The position numbers and the translations under genes are program-made. Below are positions 43,658 through 53,957 of a stretch of DNA of 64,000 nt, in pieces (the first letter of the stretch is position 1; each line of letters begins with the position of its first letter). Where the stretch lies: positions 620,001-684,000 of the forward strand of contig CP145427.1 of the NCBI GenBank assembly GCA_036867785.1. The letters are read 5' to 3'. This DNA comes from Plasmodiophora brassicae. Taxonomy: Eukaryota > Endomyxa: Phytomyxea > Phytomyxea > Plasmodiophorida. The notes below the pieces were generated by a model, which had not been told where the DNA came from, searched no databases, and saw only the letters and a program-made list of their open reading frames with translations.

Positions 43658-45720
43658 GCAGTGCGGCTTCTATTCACGTAGGGGTACTTCAGTTTACGCG
43701 TCGGCTCGACCTTCCCCTGACTAACATCGGATAGGAGGTGTAGCTGGATGCTGTCCCCTGAGCTCCCGATGTATGCTTCATCTGTCTGGAATGAGGTTCA
43801 TTCCATACATACACCATCCCTTACCTAACAACGGAAAGTGCACGTTTATCTGGGCGCTTCTTATTCCTGACACCTGTAAACGGTTTTGGTGTGGGCCCAC
43901 AAACTGTGGGTGCGACGTATAAGGTATTCTTCAGTCGGAGCTACCTCGGCGACCTAACTAATAATGTGGATCAGCACCCTGTACTAAAACAGTAAGGAAC
44001 ATGCTCCTGCCAGGGTTTACACTTACTCGTACCCCATTGGCGCGCGCTCAATTAGCCCGAGCCTGACGCCTAGCGATTCGAGCGCTATCGATGGCGGGCG
44101 CTTCCTATATTGCCATCGTTATCATGGCGCTGCCTTACACTCTTGATGCGAGCGTCAGTGTGGAGAGTAGCGAGAACGGGACGGTGTTGGCATCTTGGCC
44201 GGCGCCCTACTTCGTCCTTGGCAATACGTCATTTGACGTCACTGCCAACGCGTTATACATTATCCGAACCACTGACCCGGCAAGCCAGCAGCACCACCTT
44301 CCGCCGTTGTCGAACTCGACAATTGTTGCCATTGACTCAACAGAGACCATTGATTATCAAGGTTGGGCAGATGCCTGTTCCAGCAAGGCCTTGTCTTGCC
44401 GGGCAATAATTGTCACAAGCTGTGCCGAACCCACCCGAAACCTGCAGGCCTGGATGTTTCGTACCACACGACCACCACCGTTTACGGATGTTCCCATGGT
44501 GATCATGACTCCCGAGCAAACATCGGACCTGATGTCCGCATTCACTAACGATGGCAAGCGCCTGCTTCGAATAACATCGCGTACCGCGCCGGATCCAATC
44601 GTGATGGCCCTCTGGCCCAGAATGGTCTGGACCATTGCGCTGCTGCTGAGTACAGCTATCGTTGCGGTTGCACTAGCCAAACTGGCCTCCTTTTGCGTAA
44701 GCGGCAATGGACGCTTTAGGCCTGCCCCGATGGCACCGACGTTTGCGATTTCGATGATATTCCTGGATGGGGTCCTCTGCTCGTGTATGATTGGCGATAT
44801 CGTGCTATGCCAGGGACGCTGCACGCCCTACATCTTTACCAAAGTCTTCCTGTTAGAAACGGAATTAGCTGTTGGCTGTATACAAACATTAACGATTGCA
44901 TACATTCTCGAGCAAGCATGCCTTCAAATGTGCGAAGGCACACCACGTTGGACGTTCCTGCGTCAGGTCTTGCAATGGTCAGTCGCATCGTCCATCATCA
45001 TTGCTTACGAAGCAAACAACATTCTCGGATTGGTAACCTCGACCCTGCGCTCTTCCTCGGTCTATGTCGCCGGGGCGCTTCTGATGTACATGGTTGCGTT
45101 CATCGCGTTTATTCGTCAAGGACGCAATGTGACCTCACTGCTGCTGCAATGCCAAGGCATTTCCGACGGTGAGCGTCGAGCGCGTTTGTTATTCGCGCGA
45201 CGTATCGCACGATGCGGAATCATGGGACTATTCGTCATCGGGCTATTGATAACTCTGGCCGTCTCTTCGGCCATCGAGAACTTCCCCTTGTTCTGGGTCG
45301 CGTTTTCTTTAGCTTACGCGCTGGTTGCCGTGCAGCGCATAATGGAGGCCCTGGCTTTCCAGGCCCCGCCAAACAATATCGTTGCAAGCGCGACGTCGGG
45401 CATTATCGACATCTTCAAAGCCGCGTTTTCCTGCCAGGCAGGTGCGGGTTCCAAACCACGCAACATCATTCAGGTCGCCCATCCACCAAACACGTCCCAT
45501 CCCTTCTAAATCCCACTGGCAGCAGAGGCGTTCGCCCGGTGATGACCAGGGAGGTCCGCGCGCAACAGTACTAAAACGAGACCATTTGCATCGCTTGCGC
45601 TAGGAACTATCGACCGTTGCTATCAGGTCAAGTTGCAATGCTTCATGGTCCTAATGAAACGGTCACCGGTTTCATCGTGTCTCGGCAGCCGTGATGATGA
45701 AAGTTTGCCGGAACGGCACG
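43658..45720 (+). repeat. Duplicated 2-kb module, copy B (with 7TM gene)
   Basis: The second copy of the module at 24937-26960. The left end shares CAGTGCGGCT...TTCACGT with copy A and then carries a roughly 24-bp extra stretch; homology continues through the gene and ends at the CTCGGCAGCCGTGAT words inside the 3' end of the kinase gene. The neighbours differ: ABCG fragment on the left, kinase on the right. Confidence 0.8.
44091..45509 (+). CDS. Secreted-domain 7TM receptor-like protein, copy B, 472 aa
   Basis: Paralogue of the gene at 25330-26748 with identical length and topology: signal peptide (MAGASYIAIVIMALPY), glycosylatable ectodomain, seven helices from MVWTIALLLSTAIVAVALAK onward. 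By eye the two proteins share about 85-90 percent of residues, and many nucleotide differences are silent, which suggests both copies have been kept under selection. Conspicuous differences lie in the helices 2-4 region (CTPYIFTK versus CSSYNFSK; CLQMCEGTPR versus CGPKCEVASR). Intronless. Function unknown. Confidence 0.75.
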   Translation: MAGASYIAIVIMALPYTLDASVSVESSENGTVLASWPAPYFVLGNTSFDVTANALYIIRTTDPASQQHHLPPLSNSTIVAIDSTETIDYQGWADACSSKALSCRAIIVTSCAEPTRNLQAWMFRTTRPPPFTDVPMVIMTPEQTSDLMSAFTNDGKRLLRITSRTAPDPIVMALWPRMVWTIALLLSTAIVAVALAKLASFCVSGNGRFRPAPMAPTFAISMIFLDGVLCSCMIGDIVLCQGRCTPYIFTKVFLLETELAVGCIQTLTIAYILEQACLQMCEGTPRWTFLRQVLQWSVASSIIIAYEANNILGLVTSTLRSSSVYVAGALLMYMVAFIAFIRQGRNVTSLLLQCQGISDGERRARLLFARRIARCGIMGLFVIGLLITLAVSSAIENFPLFWVAFSLAYALVAVQRIMEALAFQAPPNNIVASATSGIIDIFKAAFSCQAGAGSKPRNIIQVAHPPNTSHPF

Positions 45721-47129
45721 GCATCGGAAGTTTGGATTGGCGCCATGGCCAGGCCGAGCAGGTCGCCCGGGTACTGGGCCATGCCTGGCCCCATCCAGCG
45801 GGATTTCCCAATGCGCTCTAGGCTGCTGAGTATTTCTTGGAGATCCTCATCATGCGCGACCACATAGACGAGGACCTGACAGCCGTCAATAGTGCCCTTG
45901 AAGAAACCACGAGACCCATGAATCGCGAATCGTGGAAAGCCAATCATTGACGAAATCGATGGGCCAATCTCGACCTTGTCGAGGTCGATTATCCGTGAGC
46001 GCCACACCTTCCGCACATCGGCAGGGTACTTGGGGGAAATAAGTCCATCCAGAAGAGCCGGCTTCATCCTGCCGACCAAAGTTTGGTGCAGGTCATTGAC
46101 GACGTCTTTGACAGGTCGGGAGCACACGTATGTATCAGTCTTCAGCGGCACTGGGTCCTTGCCGGTGACCGTCATGACATCCAGTCGCTTAATCACATCT
46201 GCCATCATCGGACGCTTCACGTCGATCGGGTGCGAGCAGTCTCGAACGATCGATTTCCAGGCGCGCGGTACATGGGGCCACAGCGGCGAATTCCAGGCCT
46301 GCATGTCCCGTTGGAAAAACACCTCTGCCTCATTGAGCCTATCTTTCGCATGGTGACCGAACTCTCGCGACATGATTGGTGTCAGGAGTTCGCGAAGCGT
46401 GATACCGATCGTGAACGTGTGGGCCAGTGTGCTAACTTGGCCGCCGTTCAGTGAGTAGTACGTCTCCGGAGCCGCCCAGCGTGGCGTAATCGAGACGGAG
46501 TGTGGCAGGGGCTTCCCGAGTGAGAGAAGGCCCTCCGGATCCAGGTCCGCCAGCATTACGTGTCGTTTCCTCGAGTCGTATAGGAAGTTGGGGAGCTTAG
46601 CGTCGGCGAAGATGTAGCCTTTTGAGGCAATATGCTTGAGACCCAGGGCGATCTGTTTCATGACGTTGGCAACGAGCTTCACATCGGACATGTCCAGGCG
46701 ACGTCGGCAAAGGTGCCCGCCCGGAACCAGCTTCATGAGTAGGGCGTCATCGACGAACCCATAGAAGGGGACGATGTTCGGGTGGTCACTAACACGTTCC
46801 ATCATTCTTGCCTCGCCGACGCTGGCAGGCTTCTTCATGGCGACCAGGTACCCGTGGACGCGAACGGAGTACACGTGGTGGCCCTGCTGTCCTGTGCCGA
46901 TCAGTCTTTGCGTACTGAAATCGATATCGTCCTTTGTCAGGAGCCTCCCGTTTCGTCGCAGACTACGGAAGTACGCTGTCCCGTCCGGTTCATCGTATGG
47001 CGATTCAGACGCTCGGTCCTTTGATGCCAGCAGGCCCACGACCAAGAAGATGGTCAAAGCTGTCAGACCTACGGCGATACGTACACAGATCAACCTCGCC
47101 ATCCGCCTTGCCATCGCTTGCGATTCCAT
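45672..47129 (-). CDS. Membrane-anchored divergent protein kinase, 485 aa
   Basis: An intronless frame from the ATG at 47129. Residues about 12-35 form a membrane anchor (LICVRIAVGLTALTIFLVVG). A kinase fold follows: LIGTGQQGHHVYSV (glycine loop), VAMKKP (Lys), HPNIVPFYGF, then IFADAKLPNFL in place of HRDxxxxN (the Asp and Asn remain), ADLDPEG in place of DFG, and an intact WAAPE near residue 220. It could be active or a pseudokinase. The C-terminal 150 residues are unrecognised, and the last ten codons lie within the end of duplicated module B, so the original stop was probably replaced when the module arrived. Two decayed fragments of the same gene lie at 42825-43045 and 47265-47600. Confidence 0.75.
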   Translation of the reverse strand: MESQAMARRMARLICVRIAVGLTALTIFLVVGLLASKDRASESPYDEPDGTAYFRSLRRNGRLLTKDDIDFSTQRLIGTGQQGHHVYSVRVHGYLVAMKKPASVGEARMMERVSDHPNIVPFYGFVDDALLMKLVPGGHLCRRRLDMSDVKLVANVMKQIALGLKHIASKGYIFADAKLPNFLYDSRKRHVMLADLDPEGLLSLGKPLPHSVSITPRWAAPETYYSLNGGQVSTLAHTFTIGITLRELLTPIMSREFGHHAKDRLNEAEVFFQRDMQAWNSPLWPHVPRAWKSIVRDCSHPIDVKRPMMADVIKRLDVMTVTGKDPVPLKTDTYVCSRPVKDVVNDLHQTLVGRMKPALLDGLISPKYPADVRKVWRSRIIDLDKVEIGPSISSMIGFPRFAIHGSRGFFKGTIDGCQVLVYVVAHDEDLQEILSSLERIGKSRWMGPGMAQYPGDLLGLAMAPIQTSDAVPFRQTFIITAAETR

Positions 47130-47264
47130 TATACCTGGCCAGCGCCGGGGAACTCAAATGAATTCGATTATGGAGGCCATGACAGCCGCAGATTCCGGCA
47201 ACCGTTGTTCTCTGTTGCTGTTGACAATTTGTAAGATTAATCCTTCCACATCGATCAGCGGGCC

Positions 47265-47600
47265 GATCTGTTCATGAAGCAAGGAGCTGGGAGGCCCGGG
47301 ACGATCTGCTTCACGACATTGGCAGCGAGTTTTAGTTTGGACCGTTATACCAGGCGAATTTCCGCGAGACGCCCACTCCGGACGTTTGGCTCCATGAGTA
47401 CTGGGACGTCGCCGACGTACCCATACAATGGCAATATATTCGACGGGACGATGTGCGTGTAGTGACCCACCTGCCCCAGAGTCCTTGTCCCATCGACGCT
47501 GGGAGACCTTCATCATGGATCAGTCTTTCTGTACGATCTTGCACAGACGTCAGAAGTCACAGATCTAGACGCAACTCTGTCCAGACCTGGTCACGAGCGT
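47265..47600 (-). pseudogene. Decayed kinase-gene fragment
   Basis: It holds pieces matching two parts of the kinase gene in the right order: the helix encoding KLVANVMKQI (near 47280-47340 here, 46640-46690 in the gene) and the N-lobe part GEARMMERVSDHPNIV (near 47430-47530 here). Intervening coding sequence is partly deleted and the frame is broken. Confidence 0.65.
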
Positions 47601-48110
47601 CGTATTGCACTATGCCGGTATCTCTCTGACTTCGTTTCTGGTGCCGGGCCTTCTCGATTGCTAGCAGGGCATAGATGGTGCATTGACAGCCTCAGGGCAG
47701 CACGAATTACAACTGACTTGCTGACTGATGTTGGTGAACGACTGACAGCGAAGACCACCGAACAGAAAAAGCAGTCAGAAGCTCGACCCCAGCACTACAT
47801 CTGGGGGGTATTGAGCTGTGTGCCCATAGCGAACGTTCGTCCGTTTGCAGGGCAAGCTCAACTGGCTGGGCTACACAGGTCGAGCATCGTTCGTTGGCAG
47901 GAGGCGGTTCCGCGCGCTCCGCTGACGGCGCCGAAAAACGCCCGTTGGCTCCGATATGTGCGGCTCCGAGGCGGGGGCGCGTTAGTCTGCTTGCGCCTGC
48001 GTATGTACCCGGATGGATCGGCGGCGGTGGCCCAGGAGATTCCTTGCCGATCGAGGTACGGTAGCGGGTCGCGTTGGCCCGGGCTCCCCCCGGTGGCATC
48101 ATTCCCGCAT
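47601..48110. promoter_or_regulatory. Upstream region of the ABCG gene, right edge of the island
   Basis: No gene seen. Base composition rises back to the GC-rich level by about 47.9 kb. It should hold the ABCG promoter. Confidence 0.35.
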
Positions 48111-51100
48111 ATGACGTCCGATCGCTCCGTCATGACGATCGCCAGCGGCGTCCTGATCGCGCTCGCCGTGGCAGCCTCCGTCGCCGACGCCCAGGGTGAC
48201 TGCGTTTGCCAGGGCAACACGACCTGTACCGGCGCTAGGCTAACCTGTGCCAACGGCGGCAACTTCGCCCCTGGGACCTGCCAATCCATTATGTACGGCG
48301 CTGGGAGGTGTCGCTATGGGTAAGCCCTGACGCATGTCGCCAGGCGATGCCCAGGGCAGGAGGCGGCGACGGCGTGCCGCTGCCCAATGGGGTATTCGGG
48401 CGTCGCCTGCGAGATCATCAAGCCTGAGGTCGGCCCGGCGATTTGCGGGTCGAAGGGCCTCGTCTACGACGACCAGATGCTGAACACGGCCGCCGCAAAG
48501 TACATCGAGTGCCAGGCCGACCACACCGACGTCATCGACATGCTGAACTTGCAAGGTATACCACCTGCGGGCGACCCGGGTCGCCACCACAAATGCTGAC
48601 CGGGTACCATTGCAGATCACCGCATCAACGTGACAATGGACCTGCCGGAACGCCAGATGAACGTGCAGCTGTGGACGCGCCTGGACACCAACGGCATGTG
48701 CGGCCCCATGGTCCAGTACTTCGACTGCACCGTCTCCGACTGCTCGTTCTACGGCAACGTCACCGGTACCGCCGCTGGCCAATGGTGTATCGTCGGCCGA
48801 GGCAACCGTTTGACCCTTTTACTGCCGGCGCAGAGGGGAAGACGACGGTGTCCTGCCCGACGAAGACGTGCAAATGGTGCAAGAAGGCGGAGGGGTGCAG
48901 CCCGCTGGTCGGGAGCCTGATCAAGGCGTTCGAGGACACCACCGTCCCCCTGACGCTGACCGTCGACATGTCGCAAGCGTTCACCATCAAGACGACCGTC
49001 CACATGGTCGGGTGCTGGCAACCGCACGACGCTACGAACGATTCTAAACGCCCGCCCCTTGTTCAGACGGCCGACAAGTTCCAGCTCGACCTGCCCGTAA
49101 CGTGCAGGACCGGCGCCTGCGTCACGAAGAAACAGTTCATTCCCGATAACGCGCCGCAGACGCCGACGTCGTCGTCGAGCGTCGCCAAGGTACCCGTGAC
49201 CGCCAGGCGGCCGCTGTCCGGTCGCTGACGCACGAACGACGTCTTCAGATGGTGTTCTGCTCGTCGCTGGCCATCGCCATGTACGTCCTGCTGGCCGGCG
49301 CCGCCCTCTTCGTCAACTGGGAGCTGCGGTCGCCGCCGCCCGTCATCCGAGCCATGATCCTGGACCACAGCCACGACAAGCCGCACCTCGTCGTCAACGA
49401 CAGCGGCATCGTCGACGACGACTACAACCGCCTGAGCACCAGCGCCGATTCCGGGGGCGTTCCCGTCCAAGGTTGCCCTCCCACACACGCTCCCTCTCGC
49501 GGTTCTGCAATTGACGATAGCGCGTGCAGGCGAGGAACATTCGTCGGTGGTGGAGGTTGCCGACGCGCAGAAGGTCGCTCACCCGAACGGGCGATTCGGG
49601 CTGGTTTGGCACGACGTCCACTATCGGTTCCGGGCGCGCCGCGACCTGTGCGGCCGCCGGCATCAGGTCCCGCCGATCCTCTGCCAGAACAGCGGCGTCG
49701 TACGACCCGGCGAGATGGTTGCCATTCTCGGTACAGGAGGGCGTTTGGGACAGTGCCGATCGACGTTTAACACCCCGTCGTCGTCGTCCAGGGGCCAGCG
49801 GTGCGGGCAAGTCAACGCTGCTGGACATTCTGGGCGGGATCGACAAGAAGGGCCTGGTCAGCGGGTACGTCGGCGTGTTCGGCGACCACCACGTCAAGCG
49901 GCGCGACATCGTGTCGTACGTCGTCCAGGACGACTACAACCTGGCGACGATGACCGTCTGGGAGACGCTCGCCTTCAGGTAGAGGGTGCACCGGCGACCC
50001 GTTCCGCTTGGCCTGACGGCGACGACGACAGTGCCCGCATGCGGCTGCCGTCCGACACGACCGACCACGAGATCATGCTGCGCGTCCGCCACGTCATCGA
50101 GGAGCTGGCCCTGGTCAAGGTCGCCACGTCCAAGGTTGGCACGGTCGAGCGCGGTGGCATCTCCGGCGGTGAGCGCCGCCGCCTGGCGGTCGGCGGTACG
50201 TGGGCGTTTGCCTACCGACCGTCCGCCGATCTGACGGCGTGTGTGTGTGTGTGTGCCATAGTCGAGCTGGTTGCCGAGCCGCGCGTTCTGCTGGCCGACG
50301 AGCCGACGAGCGGCCTGGACAGCTACTACGCCGACATGCTCGTCAGGACTCTTCGTCGGCGGGCGGTACGCGACCAGTGCGCCGTCCTGCTGACGATCCA
50401 CCAGCCGCCGGCCCACCTGTTCCCGCTCTTCCACAAGGTTGCCCTCGTATCGTGGAGGAGCGCGCGCGTCCTAACGTCCGGTCGCAGGTCGTCCTGATGT
50501 GCAAAGGCGGGACGATGGCGTTCAACGGGCGGCCGGCGGACGCGATCACGTTCTTCGAGCAGCAGACGGGGACGACGATGCCGCCGGGGGCGAACCCGTT
50601 CGAGTTCCTGGTCGAGGCCCTGTCCAACCGGTCCAAGTCGTTCAACGCCGAGATCGTTCGGAGCTTCGCCCAGTCGGACCACCACCGCGTCGTGCAGGAC
50701 GAGGTGACCACGTGCCGCCAGTCCAAGGTGCGGGGCGCGCGCCAGTGGCCTGAGTCGCATCCCTGAACGCCGCTTAGGACGTGCAGCGGACGCTGCCGAA
50801 GCGGAGCACGACCCGGATCTCGATGGCGAAGCAGGTCTCGTTGCTGACGGTGCGCGCGTTCCGGAACGTGGCGCGGGACCCATCGCTGCTGCTGATGTAC
50901 AATTGTGTGACGATGGGCGTCGCCGTGCTCGTCGGCCTCGTGTTCTACCGGCTGACCAACGACCTGGTCGGCGCCCAGAACAGGGTACGTCCTGGTTTCG
51001 CCCACGCCCGTCCGGGACGTACGCTTAGCCCTCGGTCCCCACAGGCCGGCTTTATGTTCTTCACCGTCCTGTTCATGTCGCTCCTCAACATGTCGTCCAT

Positions 51101-51846
51101 GGGGCACTGTCAGCACGCCGTCGCATGCATCGCTAGCATGGCACCTCACTGACCGGCGCGTTTCGCAGTCGTCCTGGACCGGATCCTGTTGTGGCGCGAG
51201 CGGTTCGCCGGGTTCTACACGATCGGTAAGCGGCGGCGTGCCAGACGCGACGTGTGTTTCCGACGGACACGATGTCGTGCGCACAGGTCCGTACTTTGCG
51301 TCCAAGATCATCGTCGACCTGGTGCCGTTCCGCATCCTGCCGCCGATCCTGTACGCGTCCGTGTCGTACTGGCTGGTGGGCCTGCAGCCGGACGCCGAGC
51401 ACTTCCTGCGGTTCACGGCGGTGCTGGTCTTGACCAACCTGATGGCCGGCGCCCTGGTCTTCTTCATCTCGGCGGCCAGCGGCAACATTGGCCAGGCGAA
51501 CCTGGTCGGCATCCTCGTGTTCATCTACGCGATGGTGTTCGGCGGGCTGCTGCTCAACCCGGGCAGCACGAACTCGATCCTGTCCGGCCTGACCTGCACG
51601 TCGTTCATCAACTACGCGTACGAGAACCTCCTGTCCAACGAGCTGCACGGCCTCCCGATGACGTTCGACCCGAAAGGGTTCGGCGTCGGCGTCAGCGTAG
51701 CGGCCAGCGGCGACGCGATCCTCGACAACCTGAGCTTCTCGTTCGACCACTTCGAGAAGAACATGCTGATCCTGTCCAGCGCGTTCGCGTTCGTCACGCT
51801 GGCCACCTACGTCGTCCTGAAACAATGCCAGCGACGCAGGAAGTAG
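48111..51846 (+). CDS. ABCG (white-type) half transporter with Cys-rich N-terminal ectodomain
   Basis: A reverse-order half ABC transporter of the plasma membrane, working as a dimer. At least a dozen exons with short introns. The ATG at 48111 starts a signal peptide (SGVLIALAVAASVADAQ); the ectodomain is Cys-rich with an EGF-like piece (CRCPMGYSGVACE) and a pairs-of-Cys region (CPTKTCKWCKKAEGC). A membrane segment MVFCSSLAIAMYVLLAGAALF follows near 49250. The ATPase domain has GASGAGKSTLLDIL (about 49795), GGISGGERRRLAVG (about 50155) and LLADEPTSGLD (about 50290). The membrane domain has TVRAFRNVARDPSLL, then helices to the stop at 51846. The layout recalls plant ABCG24/28-like proteins. 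The intron-like stretch at 48991-49060 could be kept or spliced without shifting the frame. Substrate unknown. A fragment of this gene lies at 43090-43657. Confidence 0.9.
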
Positions 51847-52032
51847 CGCTTGCGCTGCGCGGCCCCTACAAATACAGCCAACGGAATTCGGACTGGCGCA
51901 GTTCACGGCGTGTCTCTGCAGCGATTTTATGCGCGACTGCAGACCGACGCGTCGCTTGCGGCTGCCGGTGCGGCAGGGCGGCCGGCGTCAACAGTGTGCA
52001 GCGCTGGCGTCACGGCAACGCGCAGTGACGTC

Positions 52033-53127
52033 ATGGGGGGCGGCAGACAGGGGCCCGGGCCCGTGAATCACGGCCGCCCACCCCACTGTGCCTGGTATCC
52101 AGCCAGCGACATATCTGCCCATTCACAATTGTCTATAACGATCGCCAGGTCGTTTTCTCGAAACGGATCCGCACCAAGCTCGCCTAGCCTCGAATCAGCA
52201 GCCCCTGCCTTGACGGCCGTCCCGCGATCCACCACTGCCCCGAGGGTCGTCGTTGTTCCTGCCTGTCCCATGGCCATGACGCGGTGCTACACGCGGGATA
52301 CGGTGAACGCGCCGCGCCCAGGCGTCGCGCTCCCGTGCAACAAGTCGCTTCCATGCGACGACGACGACGCCGCCGTCGCCGACGGCAGCAGCAGCAACCG
52401 GCAGTTCGAATCTGTTGTGGAGTTCGACCTCTGCCAGCAGCTGCCGACGCTGCCGGCGGGCATCGCCACGCTCTACGAGGCGGTGCGCGCGCGACGCGAC
52501 CGCCAGGACGAGTTCATGCTCGGGTACCATTTCGACGTCGGCGCGATCGACGGGCAGACGATGCCGGCGTCGACGGCGCAGGCCCTGTACTGGTACAAGC
52601 GGGCCGCCGACAACGGGCACACGATCGCGCAGCTCAACCTGGGCGTCCTGTACGAAACGGGGCACCAGAACGCGCAGGCACGTGATTACCCGCGCGCCGT
52701 GCGCTGGTACTACCAGGCGGCGCTGAGCGGGCACCAGGGCGCTCAGTTCAACCTGGGCCGGCTCTTCTGGTCCGGCAAGGGCGTCCCGCAGGACCTGAAG
52801 ACGGCGTTCGGGTTCTTCAAGAAGGCGGCCAAGAAGGGCAACCACATGGCGATGACGAACGTCGGCGCCATGTACATGTCCGGGAACGGCGTCCGGGCGA
52901 ACGCCAACGAGGCGCGCCGCTGGTCGCAGCTGGCCGCCATGAAGTCGAACGCGGTCGCCCACCACAACCTGGGCGTCATGTACGAGAACGGGCTGGGCGG
53001 GCGCCGCGACCTGGAGCTCGCCGCCAGCCACTTCCGGCAGGCGCTGGACCCGGCCATGGACCACCCCGTGTCCGAGGCCCTGTCCAGGGAGCTGCGCCGG
53101 TCCAGGGACCCGCTGATCTTCACGTGA
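52033..53127 (+). CDS. Sel1-repeat (TPR-like) protein
   Basis: A scaffold protein built of Sel1-like repeats, usually adaptors in signalling or protein quality control. At least five repeats run from about 52560 to 53060: ALYWYKRAADNGHTIAQLNLG, AVRWYYQAALSGHQGAQFNLG, AFGFFKKAAKKGNHMAMTNVG, ARRWSQLAAMKSNAVAHHNLG and LAASHFRQA. The first in-frame ATG is at 52033; the ATG at 52270 starts just before an acidic segment and may be the real start, since the part before it is low complexity. Intronless. No signal peptide or membrane segment from the inner start. Confidence 0.85.
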   Translation: MGGGRQGPGPVNHGRPPHCAWYPASDISAHSQLSITIARSFSRNGSAPSSPSLESAAPALTAVPRSTTAPRVVVVPACPMAMTRCYTRDTVNAPRPGVALPCNKSLPCDDDDAAVADGSSSNRQFESVVEFDLCQQLPTLPAGIATLYEAVRARRDRQDEFMLGYHFDVGAIDGQTMPASTAQALYWYKRAADNGHTIAQLNLGVLYETGHQNAQARDYPRAVRWYYQAALSGHQGAQFNLGRLFWSGKGVPQDLKTAFGFFKKAAKKGNHMAMTNVGAMYMSGNGVRANANEARRWSQLAAMKSNAVAHHNLGVMYENGLGGRRDLELAASHFRQALDPAMDHPVSEALSRELRRSRDPLIFT

Positions 53128-53336
53128 CCCTCACTCATAGTCGGCAAGACACACCCCCATCCCCCCCTTATATATGTAAGTATATACATGCGACTGCACC
53201 GAACTCACCTCCGGCCTGCCCAGCCACACGTTTCCTGACCGGGTGTGTGTTACCCCACCGGCCGGATCGAGTGAGTACGCGTGCCCCCCGGTTGCACACT
53301 GTGATACTACCTGATAACGGCCGAAACCTGTGCTGG

Positions 53337-53864
53337 ATGAAGCCGACCCACGTTGCCGCCTGCGGCGAGGTCGTCGTCGCGTGCGCGCCCGTCCGGCGAC
53401 GCAAGGCGACGAACGTGTCGTGCACGCACTGTGTTCGCAGCAAGGCCAGGTGCGGCAAGGAGCGCCCGTGCGCCAGGTGCACCCGCCAGGGCCTGGCCAG
53501 CACCTGCGTCGATCGTGCGGCGGCCCCGAAGCGCGCGACACGAGCCGACCCGGCGCGAGCGGCGACCCGCCCTCCACGAGCGTACGTCGCGTGCCACCAT
53601 TGTCGCGGCGCCAAGGCCCGGTGCGACGACGGGCGCCCGTGCACCCGCTGCCGACGTCTGGGACGATCCAACGACTGCCGATCGGCCACGAGGGCGTCCA
53701 GCAGGGCGGTGGCGGCGGCAAAGACGATCCTGACGGTCGCGTGCGGCATCCCGACGGCGGGCGATGACATGAACGACGAGCTGATGGCCGCCGCCACGTC
53801 GCTGCTGACCCTGTACCAGGACCTGGCGCTCGCCGGGCAGCTCGTCAGCATGGCCATCGAATAA
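53337..53864 (+). CDS. Tandem Zn2Cys6 DNA-binding protein I, 175 aa
   Basis: A likely transcription regulator. It holds two complete fungal-type Zn(II)2Cys6 clusters side by side: CTHCVRSKARCGKERPCARC...C (near 53422-53510) and CHHCRGAKARCDDGRPCTRC...C (near 53592-53680), each with C-x2-C-x6-C-x5-C-x2-C-x8-C spacing and the basic residues that touch DNA. It ends in a short amphipathic helix and has no fungal regulatory middle domain. I chose the ATG at 53337. A paralogue in the opposite orientation lies at 57205-57747. Zn2Cys6 proteins are chiefly fungal; single examples are known in amoebae and other protists. Confidence 0.88.
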   Translation: MKPTHVAACGEVVVACAPVRRRKATNVSCTHCVRSKARCGKERPCARCTRQGLASTCVDRAAAPKRATRADPARAATRPPRAYVACHHCRGAKARCDDGRPCTRCRRLGRSNDCRSATRASSRAVAAAKTILTVACGIPTAGDDMNDELMAAATSLLTLYQDLALAGQLVSMAIE

Positions 53865-53957
53865 CCTATCTCTCGCTGTGTGTGTATAAACCTATCCATC
53901 CGTGTTTGATCGCCATCCGACGTCTGCGCGTGGGGGTGCGACAGACGTCCGTCTGTC

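Noticed and set aside
50237-50256. GT-rich run in the ABCG gene as a regulatory repeat
   Set aside because: It is the inner part of a short intron; similar GT/CA runs recur in other introns here.
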